Assembly: GCF_009830105.1 (NCBI RefSeq)
Contig: NZ_WURB01000006.1
Span: 186,001 to 250,000 of the forward strand
From: Microvirga makkahensis
GTDB lineage: Bacteria > Pseudomonadota > Alphaproteobacteria > Rhizobiales > Beijerinckiaceae
Length of the DNA: 64,000 nucleotides
Direction: 5' to 3'
The stretch's first letter is position 1, and the number at the start of each line of letters is the position of its first letter. A model generated the notes under the pieces. The model searched no databases. It had not been told where the DNA came from and saw nothing but the letters and a program-made list of their open reading frames with translations. The translations under genes were made by a program, and so were the position numbers. Positions 27,761 to 35,671 of this stretch are shown here, piece after piece.

Positions 27761-28075
27761 ATGATTAAATCAGAACTGGTGCTCAAGATTGCCGAGCAGA
27801 ACCCGCATTTGTACCAACGCGACGTGGAGAAGATCGTGAACGCGATTCTCGACACCATCGCAGATGCGCTGGCTCGCGGGGATCGGGTCGAGCTGCGGGG
27901 CTTCGGGGCGTTCTCCGTGAAGAAGCGGGACGCCCGCACGGGCCGCAACCCGCGCACGGGTGAATCCGTTTCCATCTCCGAGAAAGTCGTGCCCGTCTTC
28001 AAGACGGGCAAGGAAATGCGTCAGCGGCTCAATGCTCCGGCATCCAAGGTGCTGAAGGCGGCCGCGGCCCAGTAA
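27761..28075 (+). CDS. ihfB: Integration host factor beta subunit
   Basis: Histone-like DNA-bending protein, partner of IhfA. The 104 residues begin [20 protein letters not shown] and contain [20 protein letters not shown] followed by NPRTGE, the beta-ribbon arm with the intercalating Pro. The N-terminal IKSELV pattern distinguishes IhfB from HU. It lies 26 bp after sppA and 17 bp before lapA. IHF binds sites in chromosomal origins and sigma-54 promoters in other bacteria. Confidence 0.96.
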   Translation: MIKSELVLKIAEQNPHLYQRDVEKIVNAILDTIADALARGDRVELRGFGAFSVKKRDARTGRNPRTGESVSISEKVVPVFKTGKEMRQRLNAPASKVLKAAAAQ

Positions 28076-28092
28076 CGGTTTAAGAGGTGCTC

Positions 28093-28443
28093 GTGATTCG
28101 CTTTCTTAAAGCGCTCATTCTCCTGCCGATCGCGATTCTGGTGGTGCTGCTCGCGGTCGCGAATCGCGCTCCGGTGACCCTGTCCCTGGACCCGTTCTCG
28201 CAAGAGGCGCCCGAATTCGCGACACAGCTGCCGCTCTTCGCCGTGATCTTCGCCGCCGTCATGGTCGGCGTCGTTATCGGCGGAACGGCGAGCTGGCTCG
28301 CTCAAGGCAGAAACCGCAAGTCGCGCCGGCAGCTCCGGCGCGAGACGCGGCAGCTGCGCCACGAAACCGAGCGCCTGCGCAGCCAGAACGCGGCGGCGGG
28401 CCTGCCGGCAACGCTGCCGTCCCCGCAGTCGCAGAGCCTTTAG
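28093..28443 (+). CDS. lapA: LapA-family (DUF1049) membrane protein
   Basis: The 116-residue protein has two hydrophobic segments (ALILLPIAILVVLLAVANR and LPLFAVIFAAVMVGVVIGG) separated by the DUF1049 motif NRAPVTLSLDPF, then a basic coiled-coil tail (SRRQLRRETRQLRHETERL). In E. coli LapA works with LapB in LPS assembly control; no lapB is adjacent here. The GTG at 28093 is preferred over the GTG at 28087 because GAGG at 28084-28087 overlaps the latter. Its position after ihfB is conserved in alphaproteobacteria. Confidence 0.85.
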   Translation: MIRFLKALILLPIAILVVLLAVANRAPVTLSLDPFSQEAPEFATQLPLFAVIFAAVMVGVVIGGTASWLAQGRNRKSRRQLRRETRQLRHETERLRSQNAAAGLPATLPSPQSQSL

Positions 28444-28467
28444 CTCCTTCCGAAGCGACCCCTGCCC

Positions 28468-29415
28468 ATGCGCGTCATTTCCTCTGCCGAGATCGATCGG
28501 GCTCTCGCCTTTCCTGCCCTGGTCGATGCCTTGGGTAGTGCCTTTCGCAGCGACATGGTCACGCCGGTGCGCCACCATCACGATATCGAGCGTGCGGGGG
28601 CTCACGGCACCTTGCTGCTGATGCCTTCCTGGACGGGGCCCGCCACTCAAGGCGGCTTCGTCGGCGTGAAGGTGGTTTCCGTGTTTCCGGAGAACGGCGC
28701 GAGAAATCTTCCCAGCGTCATGGGTTCGTATCTTCTCATGGACGGTGGGACGGGCGCGCCGGTCGCCGTACTCGACGGCACGCGGCTGACCGTGTGGCGC
28801 ACGGCCGCGGCCTCGGCGCTCGCGGCGCGGTATCTGGCCCGCGCGGATTCGAGCCGCATGGTCATGGTGGGATCGGGTGCGCTCGCGCCCTTCCTCATCC
28901 GCGCTCACATGAGCCAGCGGCCCATCCGCGAGGTGTCTCTGTGGAATCACCGGCCCGAGAAGGCCGAGGCCCTGGCGGCGGAGCTTCGCGCCGAGGGACT
29001 GCCCGTCTCGGCGGTCACGGATCTCGAGGCGGCGGTGCGGGAGGCCGACCTCGTCTCCTGCGCCACGCTTTCCACCTCGCCCATCGTGAAGGGCGCCTGG
29101 TTGAGGGAGGGCGTGCATCTCGATCTGGTGGGCGCCTTCAATCTGAAGATGCGCGAGGCCGACGACGAGGCCCTGCGCCGGGCCCAGGTCTATGTCGACA
29201 CGGAGGCGGCCAAGTTCGAGGGCGGGGATGTCGCCGTCTCCATCCAGAAGGGCGCGATCCCAGAGGGCCATGTGCGCGGCACCCTGTTCGATCTCTGCCG
29301 CAATCCGCCGCAGCGCGGCGACAAGGTGATCACGGTTTTCAAATCCGTGGGTACGGCGCTGGAGGATCTGGCTGCGGCAATGCTGGTGTGGCGTTCGCAG
29401 GCCAATCCGGTATAA
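28468..29415 (+). CDS. Ornithine cyclodeaminase / mu-crystallin family protein
   Basis: NAD(P)-dependent enzyme family including ornithine cyclodeaminase, ketimine reductase and alanine dehydrogenase. The 315 residues contain the substrate-binding VTPVRHHHDIER, VGVKVVSVFPENGARNLPSV, ASALAARYLARADSSRM and the Rossmann MVGSGALAPFLIRAH. The exact reaction cannot be assigned from sequence alone. It lies 24 bp after lapA and 9 bp before trpF, so it is probably transcribed with them, but no role in tryptophan synthesis is known. Confidence 0.88.
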   Translation: MRVISSAEIDRALAFPALVDALGSAFRSDMVTPVRHHHDIERAGAHGTLLLMPSWTGPATQGGFVGVKVVSVFPENGARNLPSVMGSYLLMDGGTGAPVAVLDGTRLTVWRTAAASALAARYLARADSSRMVMVGSGALAPFLIRAHMSQRPIREVSLWNHRPEKAEALAAELRAEGLPVSAVTDLEAAVREADLVSCATLSTSPIVKGAWLREGVHLDLVGAFNLKMREADDEALRRAQVYVDTEAAKFEGGDVAVSIQKGAIPEGHVRGTLFDLCRNPPQRGDKVITVFKSVGTALEDLAAAMLVWRSQANPV

Positions 29416-29424
29416 AATGAAACA

Positions 29425-30084
29425 ATGAACGCGTTGATCAAGATCTGCGGGCTCTCGACCCCCGAAACCCTCGCGGCCGCGCTGGACGCTGGCGCGGACA
29501 TGGTGGGCTTCGTGCGCTTTCCGAAGAGTCCCCGCCACGTGACTCTCGACCTCGGCCACCGCCTCTCTCTGCAGGCGAAGGGCCGCGCGAGGCGCGTCGT
29601 GCTGCTGGTCGATCCCGGCGACGAGGACATCGCGCAGGCCGTCGAGGCCATCAATCCTGACCTGATCCAGCTGCATGGGAGCGAGACGCCCGAGCGTGTC
29701 GCGGAAATCCGCGCAATCGTCCGGCGCCCGGTGATGAAGGCCCTCGGCGTCGCGGAGAAGCGAGATCTGGAGGCTCTTGCCTCCTATGCCACGGGTTCCG
29801 ACCACATCGTGCTCGATGCCAAGCCGCCCCGCACGGCGGACGCGCTTCCCGGCGGCAACGGCATCTCCTTTGACTGGAAACTCCTGAACGGGCTTGACCC
29901 GGCACTTCCCATCATGTTGTCAGGAGGGCTCAACCCCGACAACGTGGCGGAAGCCATCAGGCTCACGAGTCCGAGGGCCGTCGATGTCTCGTCGGGGGTG
30001 GAAAGCGGACCGGGCCTGAAGGACTCGAGGAAGATCGAGGCCTTCATCAAGGCGGCCCGGACAGCATTCGCTGCCCAGTCATAG
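29425..30084 (+). CDS. trpF: Phosphoribosylanthranilate isomerase
   Basis: Third step of tryptophan synthesis: isomerises N-(5-phosphoribosyl)anthranilate to CdRP. The TIM-barrel markers are LIKICGLSTPETLAAALDAG with the catalytic Cys, GFVRFPKSPRHVT, IQLHGSETPERV, and the phosphate-binding C-terminal PIMLSGGLNPDNV and AVDVSSGVESGPGLKD with the catalytic Asp. The 219-residue length is usual. It precedes trpB by 76 bp and, with trpB and trpA, forms the trpFBA cluster typical of alphaproteobacteria. Confidence 0.97.
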   Translation: MNALIKICGLSTPETLAAALDAGADMVGFVRFPKSPRHVTLDLGHRLSLQAKGRARRVVLLVDPGDEDIAQAVEAINPDLIQLHGSETPERVAEIRAIVRRPVMKALGVAEKRDLEALASYATGSDHIVLDAKPPRTADALPGGNGISFDWKLLNGLDPALPIMLSGGLNPDNVAEAIRLTSPRAVDVSSGVESGPGLKDSRKIEAFIKAARTAFAAQS

Positions 30085-30160
30085 AGGAAGACCGCATTTC
30101 CTCCCGGAAAACCGGCAGCCCCGTTTCCGGGGAATGCCCAACCGTTAAGCAGGACAGACC

Positions 30161-31411
30161 GTGTCAGCTCAAGCCCAACCCAACTCCTTCCGCACTGGTC
30201 CCGACGAGCGCGGGCATTTCGGTCAGTTCGGCGGACGCTTCGTCGCCGAGACCCTGATGCCGAACATCCTGGAGCTGGAGAAGGCTTACAACGAGGCCAA
30301 GAACGACCCGGCCTTCCACGCAGACATGGAGTATTTCTCCAAGCACTATATCGGCCGTCCGAGCCCACTCTACTTCGCGGAGCGCATGACGGAGCATCTT
30401 CGTGAGGTTTCCACGGCCTCCGGCCTGTCGGGCGGCGCGAAGATCTACTTCAAGCGCGAGGAACTGAACCATACCGGCGCGCACAAGGTGAACAACGTGC
30501 TGGGCCAGATCCTTCTCGCCCGCCGCATGGGCAAGAAGCGCATCATCGCCGAAACCGGCGCGGGCCAGCACGGGGTCGCTACCGCCACCCTCTGCGCGCG
30601 GTTCGGGCTCGAATGCATCGTCTACATGGGTGCGGTGGACGTGGAGCGGCAGAAGCCCAACGTGTTCCGCATGAACATGCTAGGCGCCAAGGTGGTGCCC
30701 GTGCAGTCCGGGACGAGGACGCTGAAGGACGCCATGAACGAGGCCCTGCGCGACTGGGTCACCAATGTCGCCGACACCTTCTACTGCATCGGCACGGTGG
30801 CGGGGCCGCACCCCTATCCGGCCATGGTGCGCGATTTCCAGTGCGTCATCGGCGAGGAAACCCGCAAGCAGATGATGGAAGCGGAGGGCCGCCTGCCGGA
30901 TTCTCTCGTCGCCTGCATCGGCGGCGGCTCCAACGCCATCGGGCTGTTCCATCCCTTCCTCGACGACACGGGAGTGGAGATCTACGGCGTGGAGGCCGCG
31001 GGCCACGGCCTCGACAAGCTCCATGCGGCCTCGCTCACCGGCGGCCGTCCGGGCGTGCTGCACGGCAACCGCACCTATCTGCTCATGAACCATGACGGGC
31101 AGATCGACGATGCCCATTCGATCTCGGCCGGCCTCGACTATCCCGGTATCGGCCCGGAGCATGCTTGGCTGCACGAGATGGGCCGCGTGACCTACATCTC
31201 CGCCACCGACGAGGAGGCGCTGGAGGCCTTTCAGCTCTGTGCACGGCTCGAGGGTATCCTGCCTGCCCTTGAGCCCAGCCACGCGCTGGCCAAGGTCGTC
31301 GAGCTCGCGCCGCAGAAGCCGAAGGATCACCTGATGGTGGTCAATATCAGCGGCCGCGGCGACAAGGACCTGTTCCAGATCGCAGAGCATCTGGGCAACA
31401 AGATCGCTTAG
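30161..31411 (+). CDS. trpB: Tryptophan synthase beta subunit
   Basis: PLP enzyme condensing indole with serine. The 416 residues include [20 protein letters not shown], the PLP lysine K109 in [47 protein letters not shown] for phosphate binding, and the C-terminal [11 protein letters not shown]. The start is a GTG at 30161 (VSAQAQP...), read as Met. The 76-bp gap after trpF contains GC-rich hairpins but no Trp-codon leader peptide that I can see. trpA follows after an 81-bp palindromic element. Confidence 0.97.
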   Translation: MSAQAQPNSFRTGPDERGHFGQFGGRFVAETLMPNILELEKAYNEAKNDPAFHADMEYFSKHYIGRPSPLYFAERMTEHLREVSTASGLSGGAKIYFKREELNHTGAHKVNNVLGQILLARRMGKKRIIAETGAGQHGVATATLCARFGLECIVYMGAVDVERQKPNVFRMNMLGAKVVPVQSGTRTLKDAMNEALRDWVTNVADTFYCIGTVAGPHPYPAMVRDFQCVIGEETRKQMMEAEGRLPDSLVACIGGGSNAIGLFHPFLDDTGVEIYGVEAAGHGLDKLHAASLTGGRPGVLHGNRTYLLMNHDGQIDDAHSISAGLDYPGIGPEHAWLHEMGRVTYISATDEEALEAFQLCARLEGILPALEPSHALAKVVELAPQKPKDHLMVVNISGRGDKDLFQIAEHLGNKIA

Positions 31412-31420
31412 ACCTTCTCC

Positions 31421-31501
31421 CGTCATGGCCGGACTCGCCCCGACCATTCACGCCTTCGGCGTGAGCGGACGTGGATCCCCGAGGCCGGTCCGGGGATGAC
31501 G
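31421..31501. repeat. Two-arm palindromic element, family B (between trpB and trpA)
   Basis: It starts CGTCATGGCCGGACTCG, has GTGGATCCCC in the second arm and ends GTCCGGGGATGACG. The layout is the same as at 21107-21193 and 32425-32506. It lies inside the trp gene cluster, 10 bp after the trpB stop. Confidence 0.85.
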
Positions 31502-31572
31502 AAGGCCTTCATTTCGTATCCTCATGCCGAACAGGTTTCATCCCGACTCTCTCCCGTGCTAAAGACCCGCCC

Positions 31573-32412
31573 ATGACCAAGCGCATCGAAGCCCGTTTTG
31601 AGCAATGCCGTGCGGAAGGCCGCGCCGCCCTCGTCACCTACGTCATGGCGGGCGACCCGGATCCGGAGACCTCCCTTGCCATTCTGAAGAGCCTGCCCAA
31701 GGCGGGAGCCGACATCGTCGAGTTCGGCTTGCCCTTCACCGATCCCATGGCCGACGGGCCGGCGATCCAGGCGGCGGGCCTGCGCGCCCTGAAAGTCGGC
31801 CAGGATACGGTCAAGACCCTCGACCTCGTCCGCCGCTTCCGAGCCGAGGATCAGGACACGCCCGTGATCCTGATGGGCTATTTCAACCCGATCTTCGTCT
31901 ATGGTGTCGACCGCTTCCTGGCCGACGCCAGGCAAGCGGGCGTCGATGGCCTCATCGTCGTGGATCTTCCGCCGGAAGAGGACGACGAGCTGTGCCTTCC
32001 GGCCCTCCAGGCGGGCCTCGCCTTCATCCGTCTCGCCACCCCGACCACCGACGACAAGCGCCTCCCTGCGGTGCTCGCCAATACGGCTGGGTTCGTATAT
32101 TACGTTTCGATCACTGGCATCACCGGCGCGGCGACGCCCGATTTCGGAAAGGTCGCCTCGGCGGTGGAGCGCATCAAGCACCATACGCCCCTGCCAGTCG
32201 TGGTGGGCTTCGGCGTGAAGAGCGGCGCCCATGCGGCGGCGGTGGCTCAAGGAGCCGACGGCGTAGTGGTGGGCTCGGCACTCATCGATGCGCTGAAGGG
32301 GACCCTCGACGAACAGGGCCGCGCCACCTCGCGCTCGGTCGACGCCGTCACCACCTTGGTGAAGGAATTGAGCGAAGGCGTGCGCTCGGTGGCCAAGCGC
32401 ACGGCCGCTTGA
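31573..32412 (+). CDS. trpA: Tryptophan synthase alpha subunit
   Basis: Cleaves indole-3-glycerol phosphate to indole for TrpB. The 279 residues show [18 protein letters not shown], the catalytic Glu (about 50) in [20 protein letters not shown] and the catalytic Asp (about 61) in the same segment, [13 protein letters not shown], and [16 protein letters not shown] for phosphate binding. The ATG at 31573 starts the conserved N-terminus MTKRIEARF. It is separated from trpB by 161 bp holding a palindromic element, and from accD by another. Confidence 0.97.
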   Translation: MTKRIEARFEQCRAEGRAALVTYVMAGDPDPETSLAILKSLPKAGADIVEFGLPFTDPMADGPAIQAAGLRALKVGQDTVKTLDLVRRFRAEDQDTPVILMGYFNPIFVYGVDRFLADARQAGVDGLIVVDLPPEEDDELCLPALQAGLAFIRLATPTTDDKRLPAVLANTAGFVYYVSITGITGAATPDFGKVASAVERIKHHTPLPVVVGFGVKSGAHAAAVAQGADGVVVGSALIDALKGTLDEQGRATSRSVDAVTTLVKELSEGVRSVAKRTAA

Positions 32413-32424
32413 AGAAACAACGGA

Positions 32425-32506
32425 CGTCATGACCGGGCTCGTCCCGGTCATCCGCGTCTTTCCACGCCGACAGGGCGTGGATGCCCGGACAGGTCCGGGC
32501 ATGACG
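32425..32506. repeat. Two-arm palindromic element, family B (between trpA and accD)
   Basis: It starts CGTCATGACCGGGCTCGT and ends GGTCCGGGCATGACG, with an inner CCACGCC...GGGCGTGG arm pair. Closely related to 31421-31501. It lies 12 bp after the trpA stop. Confidence 0.85.
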
Positions 32507-32521
32507 AGAGGATAGATTGAG

Positions 32522-33427
32522 ATGAACTGGATTTCCGAAGTCGTCCGTCCGAAAATCAAGACGCTCTTCAAGCGCGAGACGCCGGACAATCTCTGGATCA
32601 AGTGCCCGGATACGGGGCAGGTGGTCTTCCACAAGGACGTGGAGGCGAACCAGTGGGTGATCCCCGGCTCCAACCACCACATGCGCATCTCGGCGACGCA
32701 GCGCCTCCAGCTCATGTTCGACGGCGGCACCTGGCTCGACGTGGCGCTGCCGGAAGTGGCCGTCGATCCGCTGAAGTTCCGCGACGAGAAGCGCTATGTC
32801 GACCGCCTGAAGGATGCCCGTGCCAAGACCGGCCAGCAGGATGCCTTCAAGGTGGGCTTCGGCCGCGTCGAGGACCTGCCGATGACCATCGCCGTACAGG
32901 ATTTCGGCTTCATGGGCGGCTCCCTCGGCATGGCCGCCGGCGAGGCCTTCATCAAGGGCGCCGAGACCGCCCTCGACAAGAAGACTCCTTTCGTGCTCTT
33001 CGCCGGTTCGGGCGGCGCGCGCATGCAGGAGGGCATTCTCTCCCTCATGCAGATGCCGCGCACCACGGTGGCGGTCCGCCGCCTGCGGGATGCGCGCCTT
33101 CCCTACATCGTCGTGCTGACCAATCCCACCACCGGCGGCGTCACCGCATCCTATGCGATGCTGGGCGACGTGCATCTCGCCGAGCCCGGTGCGCTCATCG
33201 GCTTCGCCGGCCCGCGCGTGATCGAGCAGACCATCCGCGAGAAGCTGCCCGACGGCTTCCAGCGTTCCGAATACCTGAAGGAGCACGGCATGGTGGACAT
33301 GGTGGTCCATCGTCATGATCTGAAATCCACCATTGCCCGCCTCTCGCGCCTGTTCATGAAGGCTCCTGCGGCGGCTCCCACCGAAAGCACGACGACCACG
33401 CCGGCCGTAGCGGCTGCGGCCGAATAG
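32522..33427 (+). CDS. accD: Acetyl-CoA carboxylase carboxyltransferase beta subunit (degenerate zinc site)
   Basis: With AccA it transfers carboxyl from biotin to acetyl-CoA, the first committed step of fatty-acid synthesis. The 301 residues include [19 protein letters not shown], the oxyanion segment [19 protein letters not shown] and [19 protein letters not shown]. The N-terminal zinc ribbon that in E. coli has four Cys (27, 30, 46, 49) retains only C28; the others read T31, I47 and S50, so no C4 zinc site can form. As far as I recall this is shared by other Hyphomicrobiales AccD proteins. trpA-accD-folC is a conserved order. Confidence 0.96.
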   Translation: MNWISEVVRPKIKTLFKRETPDNLWIKCPDTGQVVFHKDVEANQWVIPGSNHHMRISATQRLQLMFDGGTWLDVALPEVAVDPLKFRDEKRYVDRLKDARAKTGQQDAFKVGFGRVEDLPMTIAVQDFGFMGGSLGMAAGEAFIKGAETALDKKTPFVLFAGSGGARMQEGILSLMQMPRTTVAVRRLRDARLPYIVVLTNPTTGGVTASYAMLGDVHLAEPGALIGFAGPRVIEQTIREKLPDGFQRSEYLKEHGMVDMVVHRHDLKSTIARLSRLFMKAPAAAPTESTTTTPAVAAAAE

Positions 33428-33441
33428 TTGAGGACGGGGCG

Positions 33442-34767
33442 TTGGACTCTTCCGATGCGCTGATCGCGCGTTTTCTCGCCCTGCACCCGAAGACCATCGA
33501 CCTGTCGCTCGGGCGCATTCAGCGGCTGCTCGCGGAGCTCGGTCATCCCGAGCGCCGTCTGCCGCCCGTCATCCATGTGGCCGGCACCAACGGCAAGGGC
33601 TCCACCATCGCCTTCATGCGGGCGATTCTGGAGAGCGCGGGCCTTGCCGTTCATGTCTATACCTCGCCGCATCTCGTCCGCTTTCACGAGCGCATCCGTC
33701 TCGGCCGCTTCGGCGGGGGGCAATACGTGACCGAGAGCCGCCTCGTCGAGGCCTTCCGCCGCTGCGAGGCGGTGAACAAGGCTCAGCCGATCACCGTGTT
33801 CGAGATCACCACAGCGGCCGCGCTGCTGATCTTCGCGGAAGAGCCCGCCGACGTGCTGCTGCTCGAAGTGGGCTTGGGGGGACGCTTCGACGCGACGAAC
33901 GTGATCGATAAGCCCGCCGCCGCCGTGGTCACGCCCATCGGCCACGACCACGCGGAGTATCTCGGCACGACGCTTGAGGCCATCGCCAAGGAGAAGGCGG
34001 GCATCTTCAAGCGCGGCTGCCCGGCCGTGATCGCGCCGCAGGATTACCTGGAGGCCGACCGCACCCTGTGTGGGGAGGCGGAGCGAATCGGCGCGGCGCC
34101 TGTGCTCGTCGGCCAGCATGATTTCTCCGTGCATGAAGAGGGAGGCCGTCTCGTCTACCAGGACGAGAACGGCCTGCTCGACCTGCCCCGTCCGAAGCTG
34201 ATCGGGCGGCATCAGTTCACCAATGCGGGAACGGCCATCGCGGCGCTGCGCGCTGCGGGTTTCGAGCAGTTCGAGACATCCGCCTTCGAGGCGGGCCTCA
34301 CCCGCGCCGAATGGCCCGGACGCCTGCAGCGCCTCTCGAAAGGGCGCCTGCCCGAGATCGCGCCGCAGGGCTGTGAGCTGTGGCTCGACGGCGGGCACAA
34401 CATCGATGGCGGGCGCGTACTGGCCGCGGCCATGGCCGATCAGAGCGAGCGCAGCGATGCGCCGCTGGTGCTGATCACCGGAATGCTCGGTACCAAGGAT
34501 TCCCAGGCCTTCTTCAAGAATTTCTCAGGCCTCGCCCGCGAGGTGATCGCGGTGCCGATCGCAGGCCAGATCGCCGCGCGCCCTGCCGAGGAAGTGGCTG
34601 CCATTGCTGCGAGTGTGGGACTCACCACTTCCGTCGCGCCGAGCGTGGAATCCGCCCTGGCCTCGCTGCACGACTACGTTTGGGACCGCCCACCCCGTGT
34701 CCTGATCTGCGGTTCGCTCTATCTGGCAGGTGAGGTGCTGGCAGCCAATGGAACGCTGCCCGAATAA
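33442..34767 (+). CDS. folC: Bifunctional folylpolyglutamate synthase / dihydrofolate synthase
   Basis: Mur-ligase-fold enzyme adding glutamate to (dihydro)folate. The 441 residues contain the P-loop HVAGTNGKGSTIAFMRA, YTSPHLVRFHERI, the metal-binding LLLEVGLGGRFDATNV, and GHDHAEYLGTTLEAIAKEKA, which carries the carbamylated Lys region. A TTG at 33442 is taken as start, with GAGG 8-9 bases upstream; no in-frame ATG or GTG gives the full N-terminus. It lies 14 bp after accD and 11 bp before the glyoxalase-family gene. Confidence 0.95.
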   Translation: MDSSDALIARFLALHPKTIDLSLGRIQRLLAELGHPERRLPPVIHVAGTNGKGSTIAFMRAILESAGLAVHVYTSPHLVRFHERIRLGRFGGGQYVTESRLVEAFRRCEAVNKAQPITVFEITTAAALLIFAEEPADVLLLEVGLGGRFDATNVIDKPAAAVVTPIGHDHAEYLGTTLEAIAKEKAGIFKRGCPAVIAPQDYLEADRTLCGEAERIGAAPVLVGQHDFSVHEEGGRLVYQDENGLLDLPRPKLIGRHQFTNAGTAIAALRAAGFEQFETSAFEAGLTRAEWPGRLQRLSKGRLPEIAPQGCELWLDGGHNIDGGRVLAAAMADQSERSDAPLVLITGMLGTKDSQAFFKNFSGLAREVIAVPIAGQIAARPAEEVAAIAASVGLTTSVAPSVESALASLHDYVWDRPPRVLICGSLYLAGEVLAANGTLPE

Positions 34768-34778
34768 GGAAAGCGGCC

Positions 34779-35186
34779 ATGGCCACCAAAATCTACGTCA
34801 ACCTGCCGGTGAAGGACCTGCAGCGGTCGGTGCGCTTTTTTCAAGGGGTGGGTTTCGGCTTCAACCCGCAACTCAGCGACGAGAGCGCCGCGTGCATGGC
34901 GATCTCGGACGAGATCTTCGCTCTGCTGCTCACGGAGGCGAGGTTCCGGGAGATCGCCCGCAGGCCGGTCGCAGACACCACGCGGACGACCGAGGTGATC
35001 ACCTGCCTCTCGGTGGAGAGCAGGACACGGGTGAACCAGCTCGTCGACAGAGCCCTGGCGCAGGGCGGCCGGGAGGTGCGGGAGCCGGAGGATCACGGCT
35101 TCATGTTCGGCCGCAGCTTCAGCGACCTGGACGGGCATATCTGGGAGATCATCTACATGAACCAGAACGCCATGGGCCGGGTGTAG
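34779..35186 (+). CDS. VOC (glyoxalase/bleomycin resistance) superfamily protein
   Basis: The 135-residue protein with the vicinal-oxygen-chelate fold begins MATKIYVNLPVKDLQRSVRF and ends in the conserved SFSDLDGHIWEIIYMNQ, with a metal-ligand Glu in IWEIIY. Such single-domain PhnB/YaeR-like proteins are often of unknown substrate. It is 11 bp downstream of folC and may be cotranscribed. A hairpin terminator follows, shared with the convergent trxA gene. Confidence 0.88.
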   Translation: MATKIYVNLPVKDLQRSVRFFQGVGFGFNPQLSDESAACMAISDEIFALLLTEARFREIARRPVADTTRTTEVITCLSVESRTRVNQLVDRALAQGGREVREPEDHGFMFGRSFSDLDGHIWEIIYMNQNAMGRV

Positions 35187-35224
35187 AGCATCGGACGTGA
35201 AAAGGGCCCCTGAGGGCCCCTTTC
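35185..35224. terminator. Bidirectional hairpin between the VOC gene and trxA, fused to a family C repeat
   Basis: GGGCCC/GGGCCC (35204-35209, 35213-35218) with a 3-base loop (CTG/CAG overlap possible), flanked by AAA on the left and TTT on the right, gives a bidirectional terminator between convergent genes. The left part AGAGCATCGGAC (35185-35196) is a family C repeat core (see 23549-23583), suggesting a repeat has been adapted as a terminator. Confidence 0.7.
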
Positions 35225-35243
35225 GAATCCCGTACTGAGCCGA

Positions 35244-35564
35244 TCAGGCGGAAGCCTGGATCCACTTCGTGAGGTCGCCCTTGGGGGCGGCGCCGATCTT
35301 CTGGGCCACTACCTGACCGCCCTTGAACATCATGAGGGCCGGAATCGAGCGGATGCCGAGCTGGGAGGCGATCTGCGGGTTCTCGTCAACGTTGACCTTC
35401 GCGATCTTCACTTTGCCGGCCATTTCGTTGGAAATCTCTTCCAGGGCCGGGCCGATCATGCGGCAGGGGCCGCACCATTCGGCCCAGAAATCGACCACGA
35501 CGGGCTCGGAGGATTGCAGGACGTCCTGCTCGAAGCTCGCGTCGGTCACCTTAACGGTCGCCAT
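35244..35564 (-). CDS. trxA: Thioredoxin
   Basis: Small disulfide reductase, 106 residues. The redox motif WCGPC covers residues 30-34 in [18 protein letters not shown], and the cis-Pro lies in [13 protein letters not shown]. The ATG at 35562-35564 is preceded by AAGGTG; the frame is open far upstream but that sequence is intergenic or opposite other coding. It lies about 107 bp downstream of addA on the same strand; folC-trxA-addA-addB adjacency is typical of Hyphomicrobiales. Confidence 0.97.
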   Translation of the reverse strand: MATVKVTDASFEQDVLQSSEPVVVDFWAEWCGPCRMIGPALEEISNEMAGKVKIAKVNVDENPQIASQLGIRSIPALMMFKGGQVVAQKIGAAPKGDLTKWIQASA

Positions 35565-35671
35565 CACATCACCTTTGAACTTTTGATACAGCGACTCAGT
35601 GCAGAGCCGCTCGACGATAGGGCCAAGGTAAGAACGGCCCGTCCGGGAATCAAGCAAGGGCTGTCCTTCGC

